Assembly: GCF_936931525.1 (NCBI RefSeq)
Contig: NZ_CAKZII010000031.1
Coordinates: 1-39,350 of the forward strand
DNA from: an uncultured Aurantimicrobium sp.
GTDB lineage: Bacteria > Actinomycetota > Actinomycetes > Actinomycetales > Microbacteriaceae
DNA: 39,350 bases
Reading direction: 5' to 3'
Part shown: positions 7,039-15,379 of the stretch, one piece after another
How the letters are laid out: each line of letters opens with the position of its first letter
Numbering within the stretch: position 1 is the stretch's first letter
Notes under the pieces: model-generated
What the model was told of the DNA's origin: nothing
Seen by the model: the letters and a program-made list of their open reading frames with translations, nothing else
Database searches by the model: none
Made by a program: the position numbers and the translations under genes

Positions 7039-10005
7039 GTGGCACTGTCGCGCACACAGCTCGCTAAGGCCGGGTTTACCGACCTCAGCGAAGCTCTGGC
7101 GCAACTCGAAAGCGTGTGTGAACTCACAGGCGGTGATGCTGAGCTCATTTTGAGTTCCATTCACAGCAGTGCTGACCCAGACAGAGCTATTTCATGGCTA
7201 CTGCGGTTGAGTCAATCTGGAACGTCACTCAAGGCAGTGAACAAGCTCCTGGCAGATCAGAGCGCCACAGCTCGACTGCTCAGTATTCTGGGCGGTTCTA
7301 AAGGACTCGCAGAGTTCATTGAACGCCATCCTCACACTCTTGCGTTTTTCCACGATGAACCTGGTCTTCCTGGTGACCAAGAGAAGATGCGCGCTTCTTT
7401 ACTCAAGAGCGTGGGGGCATCCAAGGGTTTCGCAAAAACGGGCGGCGATGCTGCTCGCGATGCGCTGCGCATTCATTATCGGGAACTCTTGCTCAAAATT
7501 GCGATGTGGGATTTGGGTCACGCAGACCCTCTTCACCAAATTGAATGGGTAACCGGCTCACTGTCTGACATTGCTGGTGGTGCTTTGGAAGCAGCGCTAG
7601 CAATTGCTCGAACAGAGGTTGCCGAGAACTTCTCTCGTGAAGAAGTATCTCTCGTTGATTTGGCCATTATCGGGATGGGGAAGTGTGGAGCCAGAGAGCT
7701 CAACTATCTCAGTGATGTTGACGTGATTTATGTGGGTGCCTCGCTAGATGAAGAGAAGCTGCCCACAGATAAAGCTTTGACTATTGCCACTCGTCTCGCT
7801 CAGCACACAGCCCGAGCAATCTTCGAAGTGTCCAAAGAGCCTGGTTTGTGGGAAGTAGATGCCAACTTGCGCCCAGAGGGTAAAGATGGCGCGTTAGTGC
7901 GCACGCTGGAATCCCACTTGGCCTACTACGACCGCTGGGCCAAGGACTGGGAGTTTCAGGCACTGCTCAAAGCACGACCGCTTGCGGGAAGCAAGGAATT
8001 GGGCGAGCAATATGTTGCTTCGGTAGCCCCGAAAGTATGGTCAAGCGCAAGCCGTTCCAACTTCGTGGAACAAGTTCAGCGTATGCGTGAACGCGTCACC
8101 GAAAACATTCCCGGTGATGACGTGGAGTATCAGATCAAGCTCGGACCTGGTGGATTGCGCGACATTGAATTCACAGTGCAGCTGTTGCAGCTGGTGCATG
8201 GCCTTGTTGACGACACCGTTCACACCAAGGGCACACTGGAGTCGCTGACTCGACTCTCAGATGCTGGATATGTTGGTCGAGAAGAAGCTAACTCCTTTGC
8301 AGAAAATTATCGTTTCCTTCGCTTACTAGAACACCGCATGCAATTGCGTGATCTATCCCGTACTCACTTGATGCCCCGTGATGAAGAAGGCCAGCGTGTA
8401 TTGGCCCGTGCAACTGGACTGTGGAATACAGCTGAAGAAGTGGTTTCTCACTGGCAGCAAACAAAGTTAGACGTCCGTGAGCTTCATGAACGACTGTTCT
8501 ATCGGCCTTTGTTGGCTGCTGTTGCCAAGTTGCCCGAAGAAACCCATCAGCTCACCAGTGATCAGGCAGAGGCTCGTCTTGCAGCTATTGGTTTCCGTGA
8601 CCCTCAAGGGTCGCTCAAGCACATTGCTGCACTGACCAATGGCGTCTCCCGTCGAGCAGCTATCCAGCGTGCTTTGTTGCCGGTCATGCTGCAGTGGCTG
8701 TCAGAGGGAGCAAACCCTGACCATGGTTTGCTGACGTTCCGTCTACTCAGCGAACAACTGGGGGAGTCTCACTGGTTCCTTCGCATGCTCAGGGACTCTG
8801 CAGGCGCAGCTCAGCGACTGACCAAAGTACTCAGTGGTTCGCGCTACGTATCCGACTTGATGGAACTTATTCCTGAATCTGCTGCTTGGTTCGACGGAGA
8901 CGAGGATCTTGTTCCCACTCCGCAAGACGTTCTGGAAGCAGAAGTCTTGGCCATTCTTGCCCGGCACCATGAAGACGACGACACAGCTCGAAAAGCTGTG
9001 CGCTCCATGCGTCGCCGTGAAGTGCTTCGCTTGGCTATCGGTGGCATCTTGAATGTGCTCACGATTGACCAGATCAGCCAAGGTTTGAGTGATGTCACAA
9101 CAGCAGCACTCAACGGATATCTCGGCATCGCCCTGCGTGAAGCACAGCACAACCCTGAATTCGCTGTCATCGCCATGGGGCGTTATGGCGGACAAGAGCT
9201 GGGCTTTGATAGTGATGCTGATGTGATCTATGTCTACAGGCCCACAGCCCAGTGTGAAGGCGAGCAGGCTCAGAAGCGTGCGGAACGCATTGTCTTGCGC
9301 ATTAAAGAGCTTGTGGAAGACCCACGTCTTCCTTTCGAAATTGATACAGATCTTCGACCTGAAGGCAAGAACGGTGCCATTGCCCGCTCACTGGAGTCTT
9401 ACGCTGCCTATTACGCCCGGTGGTCACTCATGTGGGAAGCACAGGCCTTATTGCGTGCACGTGCCGTGTTAGGCCCCGAGAAGCTCCAAGAAGACATGAT
9501 GGCTCTGATTGATAGCGTTCGCTATCCCGACGGCATCAGTGCAGACGACGTGCGTGAGATTCGACGTATCAAGGCACGCGTGGAAGCGGAGCGGCTCCCA
9601 CAAGGCGCCGATCCTTCACGACACGTAAAGTTGGGCCGTGGCTCCCTCAGCGACGTGGAGTGGACGGTACAGCTCTTTCAGCTTCAATACGCACATTCTC
9701 ATCCAGCATTGAAGACAGCTTCCTCGGTGGGAGCACTACGTGCAGCGGTAGATGCTGGACTCATCGAAGAAGCTGATGCCCAAAAACTGATCGAGGCATG
9801 GATCTTCTCCTCTCGGGTTCGCTCAGGAATCACCATCTGGGCAGATAAAGCGACGGACGTTCTTCCACAGGACACTCGAGACCTCGAAGGTATCGCCCGT
9901 TTGTTGAACTACCCACCGGGCTCTGCAACCCGCTTGGAAGAGGACTACCTCTCCATCACCCGTCGCTGCCGCCAAGTGGTTGAACGCGTCTTCTTTGACT
10001 TCTAA
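7039..10005 (+). CDS. glnE: Bifunctional glutamine synthetase adenylyltransferase/deadenylase
   Basis: This 988-residue enzyme adds and removes AMP on the regulatory tyrosine of GlnA1 according to nitrogen status. Two nucleotidyltransferase domains are present, each with its signature: GMGKCGARELNYLSDVDV near residue 212 (N-terminal deadenylase half) and AMGRYGGQELGFDSDADV near residue 712 (C-terminal adenylylating half). Each is followed by a helical domain with LGPGGLRDIEFTVQL or LGRGSLSDVEWTVQL. The start is a GTG at 7039 with no visible Shine-Dalgarno sequence; a TAGTCT hexamer overlapping the glnA2 stop (7018-7023) could start a very short leader. A strong bidirectional terminator follows. 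The order glnA1-glnE-glnA2 matches M. tuberculosis. Confidence 0.97.
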   Translation: MALSRTQLAKAGFTDLSEALAQLESVCELTGGDAELILSSIHSSADPDRAISWLLRLSQSGTSLKAVNKLLADQSATARLLSILGGSKGLAEFIERHPHTLAFFHDEPGLPGDQEKMRASLLKSVGASKGFAKTGGDAARDALRIHYRELLLKIAMWDLGHADPLHQIEWVTGSLSDIAGGALEAALAIARTEVAENFSREEVSLVDLAIIGMGKCGARELNYLSDVDVIYVGASLDEEKLPTDKALTIATRLAQHTARAIFEVSKEPGLWEVDANLRPEGKDGALVRTLESHLAYYDRWAKDWEFQALLKARPLAGSKELGEQYVASVAPKVWSSASRSNFVEQVQRMRERVTENIPGDDVEYQIKLGPGGLRDIEFTVQLLQLVHGLVDDTVHTKGTLESLTRLSDAGYVGREEANSFAENYRFLRLLEHRMQLRDLSRTHLMPRDEEGQRVLARATGLWNTAEEVVSHWQQTKLDVRELHERLFYRPLLAAVAKLPEETHQLTSDQAEARLAAIGFRDPQGSLKHIAALTNGVSRRAAIQRALLPVMLQWLSEGANPDHGLLTFRLLSEQLGESHWFLRMLRDSAGAAQRLTKVLSGSRYVSDLMELIPESAAWFDGDEDLVPTPQDVLEAEVLAILARHHEDDDTARKAVRSMRRREVLRLAIGGILNVLTIDQISQGLSDVTTAALNGYLGIALREAQHNPEFAVIAMGRYGGQELGFDSDADVIYVYRPTAQCEGEQAQKRAERIVLRIKELVEDPRLPFEIDTDLRPEGKNGAIARSLESYAAYYARWSLMWEAQALLRARAVLGPEKLQEDMMALIDSVRYPDGISADDVREIRRIKARVEAERLPQGADPSRHVKLGRGSLSDVEWTVQLFQLQYAHSHPALKTASSVGALRAAVDAGLIEEADAQKLIEAWIFSSRVRSGITIWADKATDVLPQDTRDLEGIARLLNYPPGSATRLEEDYLSITRRCRQVVERVFFDF

Positions 10006-10023
10006 TTCACGAGTGAGTTAACG

Positions 10024-10057
10024 AAGAAAGCCACTGCCTTGCGGCAGTGGCTTTCTT
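10024..10057. terminator. Bidirectional terminator between glnE and glnA1
   Basis: AAGAAAGCCACTGCC, a TTGC loop and GGCAGTGGCTTTCTT form a perfect 15-base-pair stem. The A-rich 5' arm and T-rich 3' arm allow it to work for both convergent genes. Confidence 0.9.
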
Positions 10058-10076
10058 GGAGTTTCCTCTAGGGCGA

Positions 10077-11501
10077 TTAGACGCCGTAGTAGAGCTCGAA
10101 CTCGAAGGGGTGGGGACGCAGCGAGAGAGGCTTGATTTCGTTGTCGCGCTTGTACGAAATCCAGGTCTCAATGAGGTCCTTGGTGAACACGTTGCCCTGC
10201 AGGAGGAATTCGTGGTCTGCTTCGAGAGCCTGGAGAGCGTGCTCCAGCGACTCAGGAACCTGAGGAATGTTCTTTGCTTCCTCGGGTGGCAGTTCGTAGA
10301 GGTCCTTGTCTACGGGCTCGTGTGGCTCGATACGGTTCTTGATTCCGTCGAGACCAGCCATCATCTGTGCAGCGAATGCGAGGTAAGGGTTACCAGAAGC
10401 ATCAGGTGCACGGAACTCGATGCGCTTTGCCTTGGGGTTGTTACCGGTCAAGGGGATGCGGATCGCAGCGGAACGGTTACCAGCAGAGTAAACGAGGTTT
10501 ACGGGAGCTTCGTAACCTGGAACCAGACGGTGGTAGGAGTTCACGGTTGGGTTGGTGAATGCGAGCACAGCACCTGCGTGCTTGAGCAGACCACCGATGT
10601 ACCAACGTGCGAGGTCAGAGAGACCGCCGTAGCCGTTTTCGTCGTAGAACAGTGGCTTGCCGTCGTTCCACAGTGACTGGTGGGTGTGCATACCCGAACC
10701 GTTGTCGCCGAAGAGAGGCTTAGGCATGAATGTGGCAGTCTTGCCCCACTCGTTAGCGGTGTTCTTGACGATGTACTTGAACTTCAGAATGTCATCTGCT
10801 GCCTTGACCATGGTGTCGAAGCGGTAGTTGATTTCACCCTGACCTGCGGTACCAACCTCGTGGTGGCTGCGCTCGAGGATGAGACCAGCGTTGATGAGCT
10901 TGAGGCAGATGTCGTCGCGGAGATCAGCGTGCTGGTCCACGGGGGAGACGGGGAAGTAGCCGCCCTTGTAGGGGGTGGTGTTTCCGAGGTTTCCGCCTTC
11001 GATCTTCTTGCCGGAGTTCCAGGGAGCCTCGGAAGAGTCAATCTTGTAGAAGGAGGTCTGCTGGTTTACTTCGTAACGTACGTCATCGAAGATGAAGAAC
11101 TCTGCTTCGGGTGCGAAGAAAGCAGTGTCAGCGATACCGGTGGAGGCCAGGTACTTTTCAGCCTTCTTGGCAACCTGACGGGGGTCACGGTGGTAGATCT
11201 CACCGGTACGTGGGTTGTAGATGTCGAAAAGCATCACGAGAGTGCGCTCGGTGCGGAACTCGTCGATGTAGCAGGTGGTGGGGTCTGGGATGAGCTGCAT
11301 GTCCGACTCGTGGATCGAGGCAAAGCCACGGATCGACGAACCATCGAACATCTGACCTACAGTGAAGAATTCTTCGTCAACTGTGGAGGCAGGGATGTTG
11401 AAGTGCTGCTGAACACCGGGAAGGTCGGTGAAGCGGATGTCAAGGAACTTTACGTCAGTGTCCTTGATGAACTTCAGAACCTCAGAGGAATCTTTGAACA
11501 T
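10077..11501 (-). CDS. glnA: Glutamine synthetase type I (GlnA1)
   Basis: This is the main ammonia-assimilating glutamine synthetase, 474 residues, forming a dodecamer in the cytoplasm. Motifs include [57 protein letters not shown] and [18 protein letters not shown]. The adenylylation site is DLYELPPEE with Tyr402, the target of GlnE encoded opposite. I chose the ATG at 11501 ([14 protein letters not shown]), where the family begins, not the track's 11672. A GGAG Shine-Dalgarno sequence lies 10 bases upstream, and a four-half-site GlnR-type box is at 11577-11614. The gene ends at a terminator shared with glnE. Confidence 0.97.
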   Translation of the reverse strand: MFKDSSEVLKFIKDTDVKFLDIRFTDLPGVQQHFNIPASTVDEEFFTVGQMFDGSSIRGFASIHESDMQLIPDPTTCYIDEFRTERTLVMLFDIYNPRTGEIYHRDPRQVAKKAEKYLASTGIADTAFFAPEAEFFIFDDVRYEVNQQTSFYKIDSSEAPWNSGKKIEGGNLGNTTPYKGGYFPVSPVDQHADLRDDICLKLINAGLILERSHHEVGTAGQGEINYRFDTMVKAADDILKFKYIVKNTANEWGKTATFMPKPLFGDNGSGMHTHQSLWNDGKPLFYDENGYGGLSDLARWYIGGLLKHAGAVLAFTNPTVNSYHRLVPGYEAPVNLVYSAGNRSAAIRIPLTGNNPKAKRIEFRAPDASGNPYLAFAAQMMAGLDGIKNRIEPHEPVDKDLYELPPEEAKNIPQVPESLEHALQALEADHEFLLQGNVFTKDLIETWISYKRDNEIKPLSLRPHPFEFELYYGV

Positions 11502-11560
11502 GCTTAGATAGCTCCAAATTAGATGGAATAAAGCGGTTACGTGAGTGCAACCTTGGTACC

Positions 11561-11566
11561 AATGTA
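11561..11566 (-). promoter_or_regulatory. Possible -10 box of glnA1
   Basis: TACATT on the minus strand fits TANNNT and lies 10 bases downstream of the GlnR-type box, the geometry expected for an activator bound just upstream of a promoter. It would give a leader of about 50 bases. Other hexamers closer to the gene cannot be excluded. Confidence 0.3.
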
Positions 11567-11576
11567 CGAGTCCAGC

Positions 11577-11614
11577 GTTGCGTAGCTGTATCGCAATTGT
11601 TTCCACCATGTTAC
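11577..11614 (-). promoter_or_regulatory. GlnR-type binding box upstream of glnA1
   Basis: On the minus strand the region reads GTAAC-n6-GAAAC-n6-GATAC-n6-GCAAC. The actinomycete GlnR consensus is gTnAC-n6-GaAAC-n6-GtnAC-n6-GaAAC: the first two half-sites match fully and each of the last two has one mismatch, all with exact 6-base spacers. It is 76-113 bases before the glnA1 start. It also lies just upstream of the divergent RDD gene promoter (-10 at 11630-11635). Confidence 0.75.
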
Positions 11615-11629
11615 AGGCTTTCAGGAGCG

Positions 11630-11635
11630 TAAACT
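11630..11635 (+). promoter_or_regulatory. -10 box of the RDD gene (leaderless)
   Basis: TAAACT is followed by TGAGGGT (7 bases) and the ATG at 11643. The sequence before the ATG has no usefully placed Shine-Dalgarno match. Confidence 0.5.
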
Positions 11636-11642
11636 TGAGGGT

Positions 11643-12104
11643 ATGGCTTCCAACAACTCTGGCGCATCTCACAGGCCCGACATGCCCATGAGTAGCTATC
11701 CAGGAGAACGTCTAGGTCTTCCAGAAACGGGTCCCAAATCAGTTGCGCGGGTAGGTCGACGTTTCGTCGCCATCACCCTGGACTGGATCATTTCAGCACT
11801 CGTGTTGATGCTGATGACAGGCCGTGATTACCTCACTATTTCCTCCTCTGCGGCAGGTCAGCTCCAACTATTGGGCGTATTCGTTGCACTGCAGATTCTG
11901 TCAATCTGGGCAATTGGGGGCAGCATGGGGCACCGCATGCTGCGCCTGTATGTTGTGAACGTTCACGGTGGAAGTCTGACCTGGTGGCGCCCCATTGTGC
12001 GCAGCGTGTTATTAGCGCTCGTTGTTCCTGCATTGGTGTGGGATTCCGACCAACGCGGATTCCACGACAAAATAGCTGGAACTCTTCTGCTCAAGTCGGC
12101 ATAA
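11643..12104 (+). CDS. RDD family membrane protein
   Basis: This 153-residue protein has an RDD domain. The N-terminal about 45 residues are polar and cytoplasmic; then [18 protein letters not shown] (first helix with the family Arg and Asp), a second hydrophobic helix near [16 protein letters not shown], and a third near [16 protein letters not shown], followed by the conserved [10 protein letters not shown] tail. Function is unknown; transport roles have been suggested for some RDD proteins. It sits beside a DUF4191 membrane protein, as Rv2219A and Rv2219 do in M. tuberculosis. It is read away from glnA1, shares its regulatory gap, and ends at a bidirectional terminator. Confidence 0.88.
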   Translation: MASNNSGASHRPDMPMSSYPGERLGLPETGPKSVARVGRRFVAITLDWIISALVLMLMTGRDYLTISSSAAGQLQLLGVFVALQILSIWAIGGSMGHRMLRLYVVNVHGGSLTWWRPIVRSVLLALVVPALVWDSDQRGFHDKIAGTLLLKSA

Positions 12105-12107
12105 AGA

Positions 12108-12139
12108 AATCCGGCCCGCTTCAATGAGCGGACCGGATT
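12108..12139. terminator. Bidirectional terminator between the RDD and DUF4191 genes
   Basis: AATCCGG-C-CCGCT, a TCAATG loop and AGCGG-A-CCGGATT form a 12-base-pair stem with one central C/A mismatch, placed between two convergent stop codons. Confidence 0.75.
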
Positions 12140-12148
12140 ATCACTTCT

Positions 12149-12844
12149 TTAGCGTGCGCGAGAAGGGCGAACCTTGTAGGGGTCAATACCCTTCGGGATG
12201 GGGACGTTCGTTCCCAATGACGCGAGACGGTTTGAGACAACACGGACTTCACTCTTTGTGAGGGCGTGCTTGATCTTGGTGAGCTGCCAGCCGAGTTTGT
12301 AGAGCTTTACTGATTCTTCATCAGGACCCACGGTAATGACCGTGATGGGGACGTTAGGAAGAATTTTGGAAGTTTTACGCTTCTCGTCATCGACGAGACG
12401 CTGGGTGCGAGCAATGGGACCTTCTGCAATGAGGGCAACACCGCCGCGACCAACTGCGCGATAGATGGCATCTTTGGTCTTGGGGTTGATGGCAACCGGC
12501 ATCTCTTCTGCAATCCAGCTGCGCTTGAGAGCAGATTTCATGACTGCTCCAACGGCACCAGGCTGACCCTCAATCTGAGAGTAGGCCGCGCGCTCTGCGC
12601 GTCGTCCCAGAACAATCAAGCCAATGAGCAAGCCGAGCATGACGCCGACGATGATCCAGATAACGAGCGTGAAAACATTTCCGTCACTGAGCAGGAGACC
12701 TGCTGCAACACCGGCTCCGGAAGGGAGCAAGACGGAAAGCAGGAGTAATCCAACAACGCTCTTGTCGTAGCGACGGGTCATCTGGAAGACCTGCCACATC
12801 TGAGCTAGACGTGAAGATCCCTTGGGTTTTTTCGTACGTGCCAT
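12149..12844 (-). CDS. DUF4191 family membrane protein
   Basis: This 231-residue protein belongs to the actinobacterial DUF4191 family (Rv2219-like). It starts with a basic stretch (ARTKKPKGSSR), then RLAQMWQVFQMTRRYD, which is typical of the family, two membrane helices (about residues 29-52 and 57-80), and a cytoplasmic domain with GAVGAVMKSALKRSW and YRAVGRGGVALIAEGP. No catalytic motif is visible and the function is unknown. A TATTGT hexamer 7 bases before the ATG suggests leaderless transcription separate from lipA, whose stop is 68 bases upstream. The linkage to lipA/lipB is conserved in actinobacteria. Confidence 0.88.
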   Translation of the reverse strand: MARTKKPKGSSRLAQMWQVFQMTRRYDKSVVGLLLLSVLLPSGAGVAAGLLLSDGNVFTLVIWIIVGVMLGLLIGLIVLGRRAERAAYSQIEGQPGAVGAVMKSALKRSWIAEEMPVAINPKTKDAIYRAVGRGGVALIAEGPIARTQRLVDDEKRKTSKILPNVPITVITVGPDEESVKLYKLGWQLTKIKHALTKSEVRVVSNRLASLGTNVPIPKGIDPYKVRPSRAR

Positions 12845-12851
12845 GAAGAAA

Positions 12852-12857
12852 ACAATA
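12852..12857 (-). promoter_or_regulatory. -10 box of the DUF4191 gene (leaderless)
   Basis: TATTGT on the minus strand is followed by TTTCTTC (7 bases) and the ATG at 12844. No purine-rich Shine-Dalgarno sequence is present. Confidence 0.45.
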
Positions 12858-12912
12858 CCTATCGTGGAGTGGTTCTGATGACCACCACGGGGGAGATCAT
12901 CTCAATAAAGGT

Positions 12913-13893
12913 TTAGACCGCTTGTGAGAAACCAAGCTCAGCATCAGCTAAGTGGCTGAGGCTTTCAGGGATTTCACGTCCCTTGGCGCGCATGGACTGT
13001 GCATAGAGTCGTCCTGCACGGTAAGAAGAACGCACAAGCGGCCCAGAGAGGACGCCGAGGTAACCAATTGCCTCAGCTTCATCCTTGAGCTCCACAAACT
13101 CTTCAGGGTGAACCCAGCGGTCCACAGGCATGTGACGTGCACTGGGGCGCAAGTACTGCGTGATGGTGATGATGTCGGTGCCAGCATCGTAAAGATCCTG
13201 AAGCGCCTGGCTCACTTCTTCGCGGGTTTCACCCATGCCAAGAATCAAGTTGGACTTGGTGATCATGCCTGCATTGCGGCCCTGGGTGAGCACATCAAGG
13301 GAACGCTCGTAGGTAAATGCAGGACGCACACGCTTGAAGATACGTGGAACTGTTTCTACGTTGTGTGCAAAAACTTCTGGAGCAGCATCGAAAACCTGCT
13401 TGAGGTGATCAGGATTACCGGAGAAGTCAGGAACGAGAATCTCGACACCTGTGTTGGCGTTTTGCTGGTGAATTTGACGAATGGTCTCGGCATAGAGCCA
13501 CGCACCCTCGTCTTCAAGGTCGTCGCGAGCAACGCCAGTGACAGTTGCGTAACGCAGGTTCATCTGGGCCACGGATTCGCCCACACGACGAGGCTCGTCG
13601 CGGTCAAAAGCATCAGGCTTTCCGGTGTCAATCTGGCAGAAGTCACAGCGACGGGTGCACTGTGAACCACCGATGAGGAAGGTAGCTTCGCGGTCTTCCC
13701 AGCATTCATAGATGTTGGGGCAGCCAGCCTCCTGGCACACAGTGTGGAGGTCTTCGCTCTTAACCAACTTCTGGAGAGCCTGATATTCCGGCCCCATCTT
13801 TGCTTTGGTGCGAATCCATTCGGGCTTCTTTTCAATGGGGGTTTCGCTATTACGAACTTCCAAGCGCAGAAGCTTGCGACCATCAGCTGACAT
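12913..13893 (-). CDS. lipA: Lipoyl synthase
   Basis: This radical SAM enzyme inserts two sulfurs into protein-bound octanoyl groups to make lipoyl cofactors. All three signatures are present: the auxiliary cluster [12 protein letters not shown], the radical [11 protein letters not shown], and the C-terminal RSSYRAG. The protein is 326 residues from the ATG at 13893 ([15 protein letters not shown]), chosen over upstream starts because GAGG sits 6 bases before it and family homology begins there. The gene overlaps the end of lipB by 11 bases, so the two are co-transcribed and probably coupled. The substrate, E2, is encoded close by (sucB). Confidence 0.97.
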   Translation of the reverse strand: MSADGRKLLRLEVRNSETPIEKKPEWIRTKAKMGPEYQALQKLVKSEDLHTVCQEAGCPNIYECWEDREATFLIGGSQCTRRCDFCQIDTGKPDAFDRDEPRRVGESVAQMNLRYATVTGVARDDLEDEGAWLYAETIRQIHQQNANTGVEILVPDFSGNPDHLKQVFDAAPEVFAHNVETVPRIFKRVRPAFTYERSLDVLTQGRNAGMITKSNLILGMGETREEVSQALQDLYDAGTDIITITQYLRPSARHMPVDRWVHPEEFVELKDEAEAIGYLGVLSGPLVRSSYRAGRLYAQSMRAKGREIPESLSHLADAELGFSQAV

Positions 13894-14524
13894 GAGCATC
13901 CTCAAAGTAGTGAGTGAAAAGACGAGTAACAACAGGGACAACGTCATCAGGGGTGATGTTTGTTCCCGAAACTTCAGAAAGAGTCGTGGCACCTGCATCA
14001 CGAATGCCACACGCAACGATGTTCTCATATGCCTGGAGTGAGTTATTGCAGTTGATTGCAAAGCCGTGCATGGAGACGCCTTCGCTGATGCGAATGCCAA
14101 TTGCTGCGACCTTGTCATAGCCCAGACCACGTTTCACCCAGACGCCAGAGCGGCCATCCACGCGTTCCCCTGTCACACCAAACTCGGCTGCGGTGTCAAT
14201 GAGGAGGCCTTCAATGGTGCGGACATATGCCACAACATCCATGGGTTCCAGAAGCTTGGTAATGGGATATCCCACAAGCTGCCCAGGTCCGTGCCACGTG
14301 ATCTTTCCGCCGCGGTCAACGTCAATGACTTCAGTTCCGTCCATAGGACGCTCGGAGTCTTCCGTTCTCTTGCCGGCCGTGTAGACAGACTGGTGCTCGA
14401 GCAAAAGAAGAGTGTTGGGGCGTTCTCCGGAAACCACTTGTTTGTGGATTTCGCGCTGTTTTTCCCACGCTTCACGGTAGGGAACTGCGTCATCTCCGAG
14501 ACCGAGAATGACCACATCCAACAT
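13883..14524 (-). CDS. lipB: Lipoyl(octanoyl) transferase
   Basis: This 213-residue enzyme moves octanoate from acyl carrier protein to the lipoyl domains of E2 proteins, providing the substrate for LipA. Conserved elements are [53 protein letters not shown] with the catalytic lysine, and the cysteine of [15 protein letters not shown] box is spaced 6 bases from the ATG at 14524, pointing to a leaderless lipB-lipA message. It is divergent from an unknown membrane-anchored protein gene across 117 bases. Confidence 0.96.
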   Translation of the reverse strand: MLDVVILGLGDDAVPYREAWEKQREIHKQVVSGERPNTLLLLEHQSVYTAGKRTEDSERPMDGTEVIDVDRGGKITWHGPGQLVGYPITKLLEPMDVVAYVRTIEGLLIDTAAEFGVTGERVDGRSGVWVKRGLGYDKVAAIGIRISEGVSMHGFAINCNNSLQAYENIVACGIRDAGATTLSEVSGTNITPDDVVPVVTRLFTHYFEDAHVS

Positions 14525-14530
14525 GGTTCA

Positions 14531-14536
14531 AGTCTA
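14531..14536 (-). promoter_or_regulatory. -10 box of lipB-lipA (leaderless)
   Basis: TAGACT on the minus strand is followed by TGAACC (6 bases) and the lipB ATG. The hexamer and spacing are identical to those of panB, the PAC2 gene and dxs. Confidence 0.5.
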
Positions 14537-14641
14537 CCTGCCGAGTAGCTCTTGTTCTCCACAGGAGTATTTCCTCAGAGGCCTTCACCTGAGGCAACTT
14601 GCGGGAACAGATGAGCTCTAGGTGCTGGCATATTCAGACTT

Positions 14642-15376
14642 ATGACTACGCGGAATCAATCTCAATTAATCGGCTATCTGGTTGAGCCTGCCTCACACAA
14701 CCTTGGTGAATTCACAGGTACCGCCCAGATCAATGGAGAGCCTATTGAGCATGTCCTCACTCCCTGTGCTCAACCTGGTTTTCCCATAGATGTTGGCAGA
14801 AATGAGAATGGTGATCTTGTCTGGGTTTCTGAACACGTCACTGGAAGCCACGTTATCCCCGCGTTGAGTGCTGATCCATTGTTGACCATGACCTTTGACC
14901 CGCCACGAAGTGAGTTGTTAGAAGACGAGGAATTGCCGCAGATTCGTCGTAACCCTGTACAGGTATTTGTTGGAGCCCTTTCTCAACGTCGTGTGCTTGT
15001 CATCGCTTCTGCCGTCTTTGGAATTGTCCTCGTAGTTGCGGGTCTTGGACTGACGTCGACGCCAACGAATTCAACTGAAGCAATGTCGGATATTGCATCT
15101 TCGGCGATATCGTCACAGCAGCCAGATCCAGTTCACGTGATGGAACCCACTCAAGCCGCTATCGAATTTGTTCTTGGCGGACAGGTTCCTGGGTTCTCGC
15201 TACCTAGTGGCGTTTCTCGCGAATCTCTCACCGCAACTGTTGTGAGCACTAGTGGCGAAATTGTGTTGGTAGATGTTCAAGCCAATCAAGCAGAGGGCTT
15301 AACGACATTCGCCACGCTGCTCCTGCAAAAGACAGGAACTGCGTGGCGAATTCGTGAGGTGTTTGATCCTCGTTAG
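14642..15376 (+). CDS. Hypothetical single-pass membrane protein
   Basis: I do not recognise this 244-residue protein. Residues 1 to about 115 form a polar N-terminal region (NQSQLIGYLVEPASHNLGEFTG at the start), presumably cytoplasmic. One strong membrane helix follows at about 118-139 (VLVIASAVFGIVLVVAGLGL), preceded by arginines (SQRR), which suggests N-in topology. The remaining about 100 residues would be outside the membrane: a Ser/Thr-rich linker, then a small mixed domain ending with WRIREVFDPR. Codon use resembles the neighbours. A weak CATATT hexamer lies 7 bases before the ATG. It is convergent with sucB with a 3-base gap. It may be specific to this lineage. Confidence 0.75.
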   Translation: MTTRNQSQLIGYLVEPASHNLGEFTGTAQINGEPIEHVLTPCAQPGFPIDVGRNENGDLVWVSEHVTGSHVIPALSADPLLTMTFDPPRSELLEDEELPQIRRNPVQVFVGALSQRRVLVIASAVFGIVLVVAGLGLTSTPTNSTEAMSDIASSAISSQQPDPVHVMEPTQAAIEFVLGGQVPGFSLPSGVSRESLTATVVSTSGEIVLVDVQANQAEGLTTFATLLLQKTGTAWRIREVFDPR

Positions 15377-15379
15377 ACC

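Noticed and set aside
11536-11551. Second GlnR half-site pair nearer glnA1 (GTTAC-n6-GCAAC on the plus strand)
   Set aside because: The partner half-site has two mismatches and no further half-sites follow at the right spacing.
12868-12884. GTGGT-TCTGATG-ACCAC inverted repeat between lipA and the DUF4191 gene as a terminator
   Set aside because: A five-base stem with no T-run is too weak to call.
13893-14130. 79-residue N-terminal extension of lipA
   Set aside because: It is antisense-free but overlaps lipB in another frame; lipA homology and a Shine-Dalgarno sequence support the ATG at 13893.
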